NCBI GenBank assembly: GCA_045590195.1
Contig: JAZNQN010000065.1
Location: 1 to 64,000 of the forward strand
Length of the DNA: 64,000 nucleotides
Reading direction: 5' to 3'
DNA from: JAZNQN01 sp045590195
Lineage (GTDB): Bacteria > Bacillota > Clostridia > UMGS1883 > UMGS1540
Position numbers and translations under genes: made by a program. Shown here in pieces: positions 27,270 through 35,578 of this stretch. A model generated the notes under the pieces. That model worked only from the letters and a program-made list of their open reading frames with translations, did not search any database and was not told the DNA's origin. How positions within the stretch are numbered: position 1 is the stretch's first letter; each line of letters opens with the position of its first letter.

Positions 27270-27298
27270 ATTATATCACAAAACATTGTATTTGTCTA
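27270..27298 (-). promoter_or_regulatory. Promoter of metY
   Basis: Minus strand: TAGACA (27298-27293), 17-base spacer ending TTTGTGA, TATAAT (27275-27270), an extended -10 promoter. Confidence 0.6.
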
Positions 27299-27306
27299 TG
27301 GAATTA

Positions 27307-28755
27307 TTAAAATTCAATTCCGCCAAGATAATAAACATCGTAACCAAGATAATCAAGGCTAATGTGTGACTGCTCGCTTCGTTTGCCGGTGGCGCAATAA
27401 ACTATTACCTTGCGGTTTTTGTCTTTAAGCATTTCTTTTGCAAGGCCGTGAATATCGGTATAAGGAATGTTAATTGCACCGCAAAGGTGACCTTTTTCGT
27501 ACTCCTCAGGGCTTCTTGCATCTACGAGATATGCGCCACTGCTTTGCATTTGCAAAGCCTGTTGGAGGCTTATTTTCTCTATTGGTTTAAATTCGAACTC
27601 GCCTTTATCTTCCTTATTTTTTATTTCAAAGCTGCCCTCGCATTCAATTTTGAAAACAAAAACCTGATGGGGTGCAAGTAAAACCGATGCAATAGAGTCA
27701 ATATTAGTATCGCAGTTGTTCGTAAGATCGCGGACATATAAAACTTTGCCTTGTAAACCGAGTTGTTCAAGTGTTGCAGAAAGGGTTATGGGCTCGTCGC
27801 TTCTGTTTAAAAATGCAACGGCTTTAGAATTTGAATTGCGTTTTCCTAAATCTTTAACCCAAACTTCGCCGCCGTTTTCTTCTTTTATGGGAAAAGCCTG
27901 AAGGCATGCGCTATCCTGATTTATTGCAATAAGCTCGCGGTTTTTCAAAATATTTAAACTGTTTTCGTTTATTTTTGTAAGGTCACAACCTATCATAAGA
28001 GGGGTTGACATCATGCACCACATTGCAAAATGAGTTTTTTCATCTTCGAGAGGCATACCGTTTCCTATCTGCATCATGTCAAGGTCGTTTACATGGCCGG
28101 GACAGCAGTAGCGTGCAAGTGGTTTTATAACGTCAAGTTGATGCAAAACAGAACTGAAATTTGGAGCAATATCGGCTCCGGTTCTCCAGGAATCGGCAAT
28201 TTTTGTTGCCCATGCCCCCGGAAATTGCCAACGGCAAATATTGTAAACTATGCATCTGCCTGTTTCGCGGCGGATGTTTTCAATAATATTTGCAATTTTG
28301 GTGTACTGCGCCTCTTCTGAAAGCCCCATTCTAAGCCCACCGCACCAGTCAACTTTTATAAAATCAAACCCAAATTCCCGAAGGAACATATTAAGATCAC
28401 GCTCTTCAAAGCCGTAAAGACCAACATTTTCGCCGTTTTTACCTTCGTTATCGTAATAATAGCCGCAAGTTTTATCGCCGCCTTCGGAATAAATTCCGGC
28501 ATTAAGGCCGAGAGAATGAGCATAATCGGCAATTACTTTTATTCCGTTTGGAAAACGTTCTTTGTTAAATATCAGATTTCCGTCATCGCCTCTGCCGCCA
28601 AAAAATCCGTCGTCAAGATTAAAATATGTATATCCATATTCGGCAAGTCCGCTTTTTACGAGTGCATCTGCCTGAGCTTTAATTTTTTCTTCATTTATGT
28701 CTGTTCTAAAACAGTTCCAAGATGCCCAGCCCATAATTGGTGTTTTTCTGTTCAT
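27307..28755 (-). CDS. GH27 alpha-galactosidase-like protein with C-terminal rhodanese domain
   Basis: The 482-residue protein joins two unrelated domains. Residues 1-370 form a GH27 enzyme (GWASWNCFRTDI, YFNLDDGF), with nucleophile Asp136 in FIKVDWCGG and acid/base Asp195 in WRTGADI, plus a C-terminal beta domain. After a charged linker (375-392), residues 393-482 form a rhodanese domain: DARSPEEYEKGHLCGAINIP and an active-site loop CATGKRS with Cys454. No signal peptide is present, so it is cytoplasmic. The GH27 part should cleave alpha-galactosides; the rhodanese part would carry a persulfide. It follows an AraC gene on the same strand and has a good AGGAGG site. The fusion is continuous, with no frameshift. 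Confidence 0.9.
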   Translation of the reverse strand: MNRKTPIMGWASWNCFRTDINEEKIKAQADALVKSGLAEYGYTYFNLDDGFFGGRGDDGNLIFNKERFPNGIKVIADYAHSLGLNAGIYSEGGDKTCGYYYDNEGKNGENVGLYGFEERDLNMFLREFGFDFIKVDWCGGLRMGLSEEAQYTKIANIIENIRRETGRCIVYNICRWQFPGAWATKIADSWRTGADIAPNFSSVLHQLDVIKPLARYCCPGHVNDLDMMQIGNGMPLEDEKTHFAMWCMMSTPLMIGCDLTKINENSLNILKNRELIAINQDSACLQAFPIKEENGGEVWVKDLGKRNSNSKAVAFLNRSDEPITLSATLEQLGLQGKVLYVRDLTNNCDTNIDSIASVLLAPHQVFVFKIECEGSFEIKNKEDKGEFEFKPIEKISLQQALQMQSSGAYLVDARSPEEYEKGHLCGAINIPYTDIHGLAKEMLKDKNRKVIVYCATGKRSEQSHISLDYLGYDVYYLGGIEF

Positions 28756-28781
28756 TTGAATCCTCCTGATTTTTTAGTGAA

Positions 28782-28810
28782 AGTTTAACACAAAGAATTG
28801 CAAAAGTCAA
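28782..28810 (-). promoter_or_regulatory. Promoter of the GH27-rhodanese gene
   Basis: Minus strand: TTGACT (28810-28805), 17-base spacer ending TTTGTGT, TAAACT (28787-28782), in the gap between the AraC stop and the GH27 start. Confidence 0.6.
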
Positions 28811-28812
28811 TT

Positions 28813-29580
28813 TTATATTTGTTTTAAAAATTCTGAAGGGGATATTCCAAAAGCATTGCGGAATGCATATGAAAAATAACTGAGCGACATAAAACCGCAA
28901 TTTTTCGCCACATCGTTTATGGAATAATAACCCGTTTTAAGCATTGCTTTTGCGTTGTTAAAACGCACAGAATTTATATAAGTAAGAGGAGAAACGCCGA
29001 AAGCTTCTTTGAATTCTCTTCTTAAATATGCCTGGCTTACCCTAAAGTTTTCGGCAAGTAAAGCTACTGAAAGGTTTTCGTTTGAAAAGTTTCTTTCGAT
29101 ATAATCCTTAACTTTTAAAGCTCTTTTTGAAACTTTGGACATAGAATTTTTGTTTGTCTCTGCATCTAAAATTGCAAGAATTTCATAAAAAACAGAAAGG
29201 CAGGCATAGTCTTTTGGGTTTTCAATTTTGGATTTATCAAGCAAAGCGGAAAAAAGATTTTGTAAAATAGCAGAATTTTTGCTGTGAAAAAGCATAATAT
29301 CATCTATGTTTTCCGCTTCTTTTGTCATATCAAAATGAACTGCAATCATACTGCCCGATTCAATAATTTCAGTATGATAACCACAACCTTTCGGCACAAA
29401 AGTTATACAGGGTGCGGCTGAAATATAGGTTTTTTCTTTTGAAGTTATACTTATTTTACCGCTTTTTCGAAAAGTAAGCGAATAAAAGCCACGTGGCGGA
29501 ACAAAATGAGTTTCTTTTTTCTGGAATTCAACCACAAAAGTATTAAGAGATAAAACACAGGCTTCACCAAATAAATTCAC
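28813..29580 (-). CDS. AraC-family transcriptional regulator
   Basis: The 255-residue protein has an N-terminal cupin-like sensor (about residues 1-130) and a C-terminal pair of HTH motifs: LSVALLAENFRVSQAYLRREF and YSINDVAKNCGFMSLSYFSYAF, ending with FGISPSEFLKQI. Regulators of this layout sense sugars and activate nearby glycan genes. GTG 29580 is preferred over GTG 29592, because AAGGTGG lies at proper distance. It sits upstream of the GH27 gene on the same strand and divergent from two Fe-S genes, so it could control either. Confidence 0.88.
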   Translation of the reverse strand: MNLFGEACVLSLNTFVVEFQKKETHFVPPRGFYSLTFRKSGKISITSKEKTYISAAPCITFVPKGCGYHTEIIESGSMIAVHFDMTKEAENIDDIMLFHSKNSAILQNLFSALLDKSKIENPKDYACLSVFYEILAILDAETNKNSMSKVSKRALKVKDYIERNFSNENLSVALLAENFRVSQAYLRREFKEAFGVSPLTYINSVRFNNAKAMLKTGYYSINDVAKNCGFMSLSYFSYAFRNAFGISPSEFLKQI

Positions 29581-29614
29581 TAAAAACACCACCTTTTTAG
29601 CTGCTTCTTAAAGA

Positions 29615-29643
29615 ATAATAACACATTTTTCAAATAAAAACAA
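29615..29643 (-). promoter_or_regulatory. Promoter of the AraC-family gene
   Basis: Minus strand: TTGTTT (29643-29638), 17-base spacer ending ATGTGT, TATTAT (29620-29615). Confidence 0.55.
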
Positions 29644-29679
29644 GTATCGTTTTTCTAAAATATGTTGTGTTATTTGTGA

Positions 29680-29708
29680 TTGATTTAAAGAAACAGCTAT
29701 GATATGCT
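29680..29708 (+). promoter_or_regulatory. Promoter of the tandem Fe-S protein genes
   Basis: TTGATT (29680-29685), 17-base spacer ending TATGA, TATGCT (29703-29708). It is divergent from the AraC promoter, with 36 bases between the two -35 boxes. Confidence 0.5.
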
Positions 29709-29734
29709 AAAGAAAAAATGAGAGGAGTATTTTT

Positions 29735-30658
29735 GTGGAACTTAAAAAAATAATTGAAGAAACAGTTAAAAAAGAAGGAATAGATTTAATAGGCTTTGCT
29801 GATAAGAGCAGGTTTGAAAGTGTTGAAGCTGAGCATAACCCATTTTCTATTTTCCCTGAAGGAAAAACAGTTATAATGCTCGGAAAAAGAATTTGCCGTG
29901 GTTCGCTCCGAGGAATTGAAGAGGGAACAAACTTCAGCGATTATGCACTTTTTGGTAAAAACTGGCTTGAAGACGAGTTTTTGTCAATTGCCTGCTACAA
30001 TTTAACAAATGTTCTTGAAGACAACGGTTTTGAAGCAGTTCCGCTGTTTCCAAATCCTTCAGAAATTGCACCAAGTGGCATATCAGTTGCAGATGGAAGA
30101 CCGGCACCAAACGTTTTTCCTGATTTTGCATATGCAGCTGTTGCAACAGGAATTTGCGAAATTTCTTACAGCGGGATGGTGTTTTCTAAGCAGTTTGGTT
30201 CACGCCAGCGTTTTCATATGATAATAACAGATGCTGAAATTGAGCCTACACCACTGCTTTCTGAAAGCGTTTGTGACAAGTGCAAAAAATGTGCCGATGT
30301 GTGTCCTCTTGGCGCAATAAGCAAAACAAAAACAAAAACTATTGAAATTTGCGGAAAGAAAATGGAGATAGCAGTAGTTGACTACGAAAAATGTAAAATT
30401 TGTAAAAACGGCGCAATTCCAAACAGATTTACTTCGGCAGGTGCGCCTGACAGAGTTGCAGCCCTCTGTAACCGCAGCTGTATGTGCCATCTTGAAGAAG
30501 AGAAACTTGTAGGCAATCTTTTTGAAACACCATTTCGCCAGAGTGAAGTGTGGGCTCTTAACGAACAGGGCCTTGCCGCAGGAAGAAATACAGAAGCGGC
30601 AAACGTTTTAGGCGGCGTATTTTCCAAAGACGGAAAGAGAGGTCAACAAGCCAGATGA
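29735..30658 (+). CDS. QueG/reductive-dehalogenase-like Fe-S protein (first of pair)
   Basis: The 307-residue protein has the family RGIEEGT segment near residue 57 (CRGSLRGIEEGTNFSDYALF) and a C-terminal ferredoxin motif CDKCKKCADVCPLGA near residue 190. More cysteines follow (CKICKNG, CNRSCMC). The arrangement resembles the Fe-S half of epoxyqueuosine reductase and reductive dehalogenases, but no QueG catalytic signature is evident. No signal peptide is present. It starts with GTG after GAGGAG. The stop overlaps the next gene by four bases. The substrate is unknown. Confidence 0.75.
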   Translation: MELKKIIEETVKKEGIDLIGFADKSRFESVEAEHNPFSIFPEGKTVIMLGKRICRGSLRGIEEGTNFSDYALFGKNWLEDEFLSIACYNLTNVLEDNGFEAVPLFPNPSEIAPSGISVADGRPAPNVFPDFAYAAVATGICEISYSGMVFSKQFGSRQRFHMIITDAEIEPTPLLSESVCDKCKKCADVCPLGAISKTKTKTIEICGKKMEIAVVDYEKCKICKNGAIPNRFTSAGAPDRVAALCNRSCMCHLEEEKLVGNLFETPFRQSEVWALNEQGLAAGRNTEAANVLGGVFSKDGKRGQQAR

Positions 30659-31749
30659 TTAAAGATAAGGCGGCAGAACTTGGAATAGACTGTATTGCAA
30701 TAGGTAACATTGAAAGATTTGAAAATGCCCCTTACCTTATGTCGCCTAAAACATATTTTCCCGGTGCAAAATCGGTAATTGCAATAGCAATGCGAATTCC
30801 GAGGGGTACATACAGAGGAATTGAAGAAGGAACACACTGGCATAATTATACTTTCTATTCATATAACAAATTAAACTCACTCTTCCGCCCGAAAAAAAGC
30901 TATGAAATGGCATGTTTCATAGAAGATATGGGTTATGAAGCAGTTTTGCATTACCCAGCTGTTCCTGAAGGTAACGGCGTTTCAAAGGAGCCTGTTGCAG
31001 AAGGCAAACCACCGGCTGACGTTGTTTGTTCGGTAAGGCTTATTGCGGCGGGTTGCGGCCTTGGAGAAATTGGTTATTCAAAAGTATTTTTAACTAAGAA
31101 ATTTGGTCCACGTGTAAGGCTTGGGCTTATATTTACCGATTGCGCTCTTGAGCCTGACCCGATTTTGGAAACAGGCGATATTTGCCTTCATTGTGGTGCT
31201 TGCGAAAGAGCTTGTCCGGGCAGTGCCGTTCCATCGGTAAAAGACGAGCAAAAACGCCTTGAGGTTGATTTTGGCGAAAAGAAAGTATGGTACGGCGATG
31301 TTCAGATGGGCAGATGTACTCTTTCCCATCACGGTATGAACAACGAGTGTTCGCCATTTCTTAAAAAAGACTTTCCGAATATGGCGTTTGACGTGCGAAA
31401 TTCTGATATGACCGAAGAAGAGGCTTATATTATGAGTTATTCTCTTGCAGGTGCAAAATGGGGCAGAAAACCAAATACAAACGCCGTTATGGAATATTAC
31501 AATTATATTTTAAGCCATACGGGTTATTTTGCAATATGTGGTGCAAGAGGCTGTATTCGTGCTTGTATGGACGCTTTGGAAAAATCGGGAAGAATTGAAA
31601 ACAAATTTAAGAACAAGTTCTACAAAAAACCAAGCTGGATTCTTCCTAACAAGCCCGAAAAGGTATCTGAAGGTGTAAACCCGTTCAGGGAAGAATATCT
31701 TGACAAAAAGTATCCCGGTATAAGAGAAAATGAATATAAAAAGAAATAA
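30655..31749 (+). CDS. QueG/reductive-dehalogenase-like Fe-S protein (second of pair)
   Basis: The 364-residue protein is a paralogue of the preceding one. It shares PRGTYRGIEEGTHWHNY (near residue 55), PAVPEGNGVSKEPVAEGKPP and the ferredoxin motif CLHCGACERACPG (near residue 180). It has a further cysteine cluster near the C-terminus, CGARGCIRACMDALEKSG. It is translationally coupled to the first gene (ATGA overlap), suggesting a heteromeric enzyme or two steps on related substrates. The reaction cannot be assigned from sequence. Confidence 0.75.
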   Translation: MIKDKAAELGIDCIAIGNIERFENAPYLMSPKTYFPGAKSVIAIAMRIPRGTYRGIEEGTHWHNYTFYSYNKLNSLFRPKKSYEMACFIEDMGYEAVLHYPAVPEGNGVSKEPVAEGKPPADVVCSVRLIAAGCGLGEIGYSKVFLTKKFGPRVRLGLIFTDCALEPDPILETGDICLHCGACERACPGSAVPSVKDEQKRLEVDFGEKKVWYGDVQMGRCTLSHHGMNNECSPFLKKDFPNMAFDVRNSDMTEEEAYIMSYSLAGAKWGRKPNTNAVMEYYNYILSHTGYFAICGARGCIRACMDALEKSGRIENKFKNKFYKKPSWILPNKPEKVSEGVNPFREEYLDKKYPGIRENEYKKK

Positions 31750-31752
31750 TGC

Positions 31753-31781
31753 TTGCAATATAATTTTTTTTGTGTTACAAT
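31753..31781 (+). promoter_or_regulatory. Promoter of the pheST operon
   Basis: TTGCAA (31753-31758), 17-base spacer ending TTTGTGT, TACAAT (31776-31781). The predicted start lies just before the T-box leader. Confidence 0.65.
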
Positions 31782-31787
31782 ACTTTG

Positions 31788-32022
31788 GAAAGGCGATGAA
31801 TGGGAGAGTAAGCACAGCACCCGTTTTTGAGAGAGAAAACGTCATGGGCTGAAAGCGTTTTTATTTGAGGAGTGCCGAAGTTCACCCGGGAGCCGCATTT
31901 TTGAAGTAGCAGTAGGAAATGCCGTGTGCAAGCGTTAATTGCCAAAGAAGTGCCCGCTTTTGCGGGAATTAGGGTGGTACCGCGATTTATGTCGTCCCTA
32001 TCTTATGATAGGGGCGATTTTT
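31788..32022 (+). promoter_or_regulatory. T-box leader (tRNA-Phe sensing) upstream of pheST
   Basis: The leader has the T-box sequence AGGGTGGTACCGCG at 31971-31984. A 10-bp intrinsic terminator stem follows (CGTCCCTATC/GATAGGGGCG, 31993-32016) with a T run. The proposed specifier codon is TTC at 31881-31883 within GAAGTTCACCC, matching phenylalanine. Uncharged tRNA-Phe should stabilise the antiterminator and allow pheS and pheT expression. Confidence 0.92.
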
Positions 32023-32040
32023 GTATTTAAGGAGGTTAAT

Positions 32041-33072
32041 ATGAAAGAAAAAATCAATGCTCTCAAAAGTGAAATTTCTGCTTCTCTTGACAAAGGTATG
32101 AGCAGAGAGGCTTTTTCGAAGCTGAGAGAAAAATACCTTAGCAAAACAGGCGAAATCCCAAGTCTTATGAAGGAAATGAAGAATATTCCCAAAGAGGAAA
32201 GGCCGGAATTTGGTAAAATTGTAAACGAATTTAAAGTTTGGGCAGAAGGCGAGTTTGACACCGTTGACGAAGCTATTAAAAAAGCAGAGCTTGAAGCGAA
32301 AAATTTGAGTGAAGCCGTTGATGTAACAATGCCCGCTACAAAAAGCGAAACAGGCTCACTTCACCCTGTAACCATTGTAAAAAATGAAATTATTTCAATT
32401 TTCCAGGGTATGGGCTTTGATGTTTTTGAAGGCCCTGAAATTGAAACCGATTATTATAACTTTACTTCCCTCAATGTGCCTGAGGATCATCCGGCAAGAG
32501 CTGAGCAGGATACATTTTATATTACAGAGAATATACTTCTCCGTACTCAGACATCTCCCGGCCAGGTAAGAACAATGGAAATGAAAAAGCCTCCTATTAA
32601 GGTTTTGAGCCCGGGCAGAGTTTTCCGTTCAGATTACGATGCAACTCATTCGCCAATGTTCCACCAGATGGAAGGCCTTGTTGTTGACAAAAACATTTCT
32701 GTTTGCGACCTTTACGGTATGCTTGATCTTTTGGCTAAAAAGATTTTCTCAAGTGATACAAAAACAAGACTTCGCCCATCGTTCTTCCCATTTACAGAAC
32801 CAAGCGTTGAGGTTGACGTAACCTGCTGTGAATGTGGCGGAAAAGGCTGCAAGCTTTGTAAAGGAACAGGCTGGATTGAAGTACTTGGCGGCGGTATTGT
32901 AAACCGCGTTGTACTTGAAAACTGCGGAATTGACCCTGAAGAATATTCGGGTCTTGCCTTTGGTATCGGTATGGACAGAATTGCAATGCTTAAATATGGC
33001 ATTAACAATATTCACATTCTGTTTGATAACGATATAAGAACACTTAAGCAGTTTAAAATGCAGCAGAGATAA
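32041..33072 (+). CDS. pheS: Phenylalanyl-tRNA synthetase alpha subunit
   Basis: The 343-residue protein has an N-terminal coiled coil (about 1-85) and a class II synthetase core. The core contains GSLHPVTIVKNEI, FEGPEIETDYYNF, motif 2 GRVFRSDYDATHSPMFHQM, and motif 3 GLAFGIGMDRIAMLKYG. The Cys-rich stretch CCECGGKGCKLCKGTGW is a variant seen in some PheS proteins. It pairs with PheT in an alpha2-beta2 enzyme charging tRNA-Phe. ATG 32041 follows AGGAGG; an earlier in-frame start at 31939 would run through the T-box and is wrong. Confidence 0.97.
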   Translation: MKEKINALKSEISASLDKGMSREAFSKLREKYLSKTGEIPSLMKEMKNIPKEERPEFGKIVNEFKVWAEGEFDTVDEAIKKAELEAKNLSEAVDVTMPATKSETGSLHPVTIVKNEIISIFQGMGFDVFEGPEIETDYYNFTSLNVPEDHPARAEQDTFYITENILLRTQTSPGQVRTMEMKKPPIKVLSPGRVFRSDYDATHSPMFHQMEGLVVDKNISVCDLYGMLDLLAKKIFSSDTKTRLRPSFFPFTEPSVEVDVTCCECGGKGCKLCKGTGWIEVLGGGIVNRVVLENCGIDPEEYSGLAFGIGMDRIAMLKYGINNIHILFDNDIRTLKQFKMQQR

Positions 33073-33085
33073 GGAGGTAGAAAAT

Positions 33086-35479
33086 ATGAAAGCACCACTT
33101 AGTTGGCTTTGTGATTATGTAGATATAGATATCCCCGTAAAAGAGCTTGAAGAAAAACTTTTTGGCAGCGGCTTTGAGGTTGAAGAGCTTATTTACGTTG
33201 GCGAAGAAATAACAAATTGTGTAGTAGGTAAAATTACTGCTATTGAAAAACATCAGGACAGCGACCACCTTCAGATTTGTCAGCTCGATTGCGGACAGTA
33301 CGGAAACCCAATTCAGATTGTAACCGGAGCGGACAACATTTTTGTTGGCGCAAAAGTTCCTGTTGCGCTTGACGGCTCAACACTGGCAGGCGGCGTTAAA
33401 ATTAAAAAAGGCAAGCTTCGCGGCGTTGAATCAAATGGTATGCTTTGCTCCGGCGAAGAGCTTGGAATTGATGACAACTGGTACGAAGGCGCAGAAGTTT
33501 ACGGAATTTTAATTCTTGATGAAAATGCTCCTGTTGGCGAAGATATCAGAAAAATTGTTGGCCTTGATGACTATGTTTTTGATATCGGCATTACTGCAAA
33601 CCGCCCTGACTGTCAGTCGATTTTAGGCCTTGCAAGAGAAATTGCGGCAATACTTAAAAAGCCCATAAAAATGCCCGATATGTCATACACTGCTCACAGC
33701 GAAGCAAATGATGACGAAATTAAAATTATGGTGCAGGCACAGGAGTTGTGCCCAAGATACATAGGCCACTATGTAAAAGATGTAAAAGTTGAAAAGGCGC
33801 CTCTCTGGATGAGAAAACGCTTGGCGCTTGTAGGAATTAACTCAATAAGCAACATAGTTGACATTACAAACTTTATTTTAATGGAACTCGGTCAGCCAAT
33901 GCACGCTTTTGACCTTTCAACTTTAGAAGGCAAAACAATTGACGTAAGAAGAGCGAAAAACGGCGAAAAAATTACAACTCTTGACGAAAAAGAGTTTACT
34001 TTAAACGAAAACAACCTTGTTATCTGCGATGCCAAAAAACCTGTTGCACTGGCAGGTATTATGGGCGGCCTTAATAGCGAAATTAAAGAAACAACAAAAG
34101 ATGTTGTTTTCGAAAGCGCTAAATTTGCCCGTGACAGTGTTAGAAAAACATCAAGAAGCCTTGGCCAGAGCTCTGATTCCAGTGCAAAATTCTGTAAAGG
34201 TGTTGACGAGTTTACAACTCAGTGTGCAATAAAAAGAGCCCTTCATCTTATTGAAGAGCTTGACTGCGGAACAGTTTCCGGCACAGGCGCAGAAGTAGCC
34301 GCAAAAGAAATTGAGCCAAAAACAATTAAAACAACATTTGCCAAAATCAACAAAGTTTTAGGTATAACAGTTCCAAACAAAAATATTGAAGAAATACTTA
34401 AAAGCCTTGAATTTGAGGTTTTGGTTGACGGCGAAAATATTACAGCTACCGCTCCTCTTTACAGAGAAGATGTATTCGGATACGAAGATTTGGCAGAAGA
34501 AGTTATAAGGCTTTACGGCTATTCACACATTGAGCCTCATATGCTTAAGTTTGCCGCAGTTACAAATGGCGAGCTTACCGAGGCACAGCAAATGGAAATT
34601 AAAGCTAAAAAAGCGCTTACAGCTCAGGGCGTGTTCGAAACTATTACATTCAGTTTCTATTCAACCAAAGAGCTTGATATGCTTCGCCTTCCTGAAGATG
34701 ACAGCCTCAGAAAAGCTATAAGAATAGATAATCCCATTAGCGAAAACTATTCGATTATGTGTACAACACTTGTACCTAATATAATCAATATTATGGTTAA
34801 AAACTTTAAAGCAGGAAACGATGCAGGCAGATTTTTTGAACTTGCAAATGTTTATATTGCTGATGAGTTCCCGCTTACAAAATTGCCGAACGAAAATAAA
34901 ACCATTGCAATAGGAACTTATGGCGATGGAGAAGATTTCTTTAAGCTTAAAGGCGTTATTGAAGGCCTTGCGGATGAATTCAACCTTACATTTACGTATA
35001 GAAAAGCTGAAAAAACGTTCTTACACCCCGGAATTACTGCCGAAATTCTTTGCGATGGCGAAGTTATAGGCTATATGGGTAAGCTTTCTTACGAGGTTTG
35101 CGAGGAAATTTCTCTTGCAAAAGATGCTTTTGTTGCAGAAATTAATTACGAGCTTCTTAAAAAGAACTTTAAATCCACAATGAAATATAAACCCATTCCA
35201 AAATTCCCTGAAATTGAGCGTGACTTTGCGTTTGTTTGTGATGAGGCGGTAACTTGTGGCGAAATTGAAGATTCTATAAGAAAATCGTGTAAATACGTAA
35301 CAAGCATTAAGCTTTTCGATATTTTCCGCGGCAAACAGATTGGCGAGGGTAAAAAGAGTATGGCGTTTAACGTTATAATTACCCCTGAAGAAAAAGGCTT
35401 TTCTGATAAAGAGGTTGAGAAATTCACTTCTAAAATTTTAAAAGACCTTGAATTCAAACTTGGAATTTCATTAAGATAA
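33086..35479 (+). CDS. pheT: Phenylalanyl-tRNA synthetase beta subunit
   Basis: The 797-residue protein has the normal bacterial PheT domain order. An OB-fold tRNA-binding domain comes first (about 40-150, NCVVGKITAIEKHQDSDHL), then B3/B4 editing domain (RYIGHYVKDVKVEKAPLWM), then B5 (about 400-480), the core, and a C-terminal FDX-ACB anticodon-binding domain (KFPEIERDFAFVCDEAVT). Length is typical. It lies 13 bases after pheS with AGGAGG before the ATG and is followed by a strong terminator. Confidence 0.97.
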   Translation: MKAPLSWLCDYVDIDIPVKELEEKLFGSGFEVEELIYVGEEITNCVVGKITAIEKHQDSDHLQICQLDCGQYGNPIQIVTGADNIFVGAKVPVALDGSTLAGGVKIKKGKLRGVESNGMLCSGEELGIDDNWYEGAEVYGILILDENAPVGEDIRKIVGLDDYVFDIGITANRPDCQSILGLAREIAAILKKPIKMPDMSYTAHSEANDDEIKIMVQAQELCPRYIGHYVKDVKVEKAPLWMRKRLALVGINSISNIVDITNFILMELGQPMHAFDLSTLEGKTIDVRRAKNGEKITTLDEKEFTLNENNLVICDAKKPVALAGIMGGLNSEIKETTKDVVFESAKFARDSVRKTSRSLGQSSDSSAKFCKGVDEFTTQCAIKRALHLIEELDCGTVSGTGAEVAAKEIEPKTIKTTFAKINKVLGITVPNKNIEEILKSLEFEVLVDGENITATAPLYREDVFGYEDLAEEVIRLYGYSHIEPHMLKFAAVTNGELTEAQQMEIKAKKALTAQGVFETITFSFYSTKELDMLRLPEDDSLRKAIRIDNPISENYSIMCTTLVPNIINIMVKNFKAGNDAGRFFELANVYIADEFPLTKLPNENKTIAIGTYGDGEDFFKLKGVIEGLADEFNLTFTYRKAEKTFLHPGITAEILCDGEVIGYMGKLSYEVCEEISLAKDAFVAEINYELLKKNFKSTMKYKPIPKFPEIERDFAFVCDEAVTCGEIEDSIRKSCKYVTSIKLFDIFRGKQIGEGKKSMAFNVIITPEEKGFSDKEVEKFTSKILKDLEFKLGISLR

Positions 35480-35481
35480 TA

Positions 35482-35516
35482 AAAAGAGCTGCAAACTTCA
35501 GTTTGTAGCTCTTTTT
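35482..35516 (+). terminator. Terminator of pheST
   Basis: The stem AAAGAGCTGCAAACT pairs with AGTTTGTAGCTCTTT (one G-T pair) around a 2-base loop, with TTTTT at the right. Confidence 0.88.
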
Positions 35517-35526
35517 GTAAAAAATA

Positions 35527-35555
35527 TTGCAATAAAATCTAAAATATGGTAGTAT
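35527..35555 (+). promoter_or_regulatory. Promoter of the SLH esterase gene
   Basis: TTGCAA (35527-35532), 17-base spacer ending TATGG, TAGTAT (35550-35555). Confidence 0.5.
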
Positions 35556-35578
35556 TAATTATGAAAGGAAGTGTTATT

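Noticed and set aside
31939..32040. Longer pheS reading frame beginning at 31939
   Set aside because: It would include the T-box and terminator and has no ribosome binding site; ATG 32041 follows AGGAGG.
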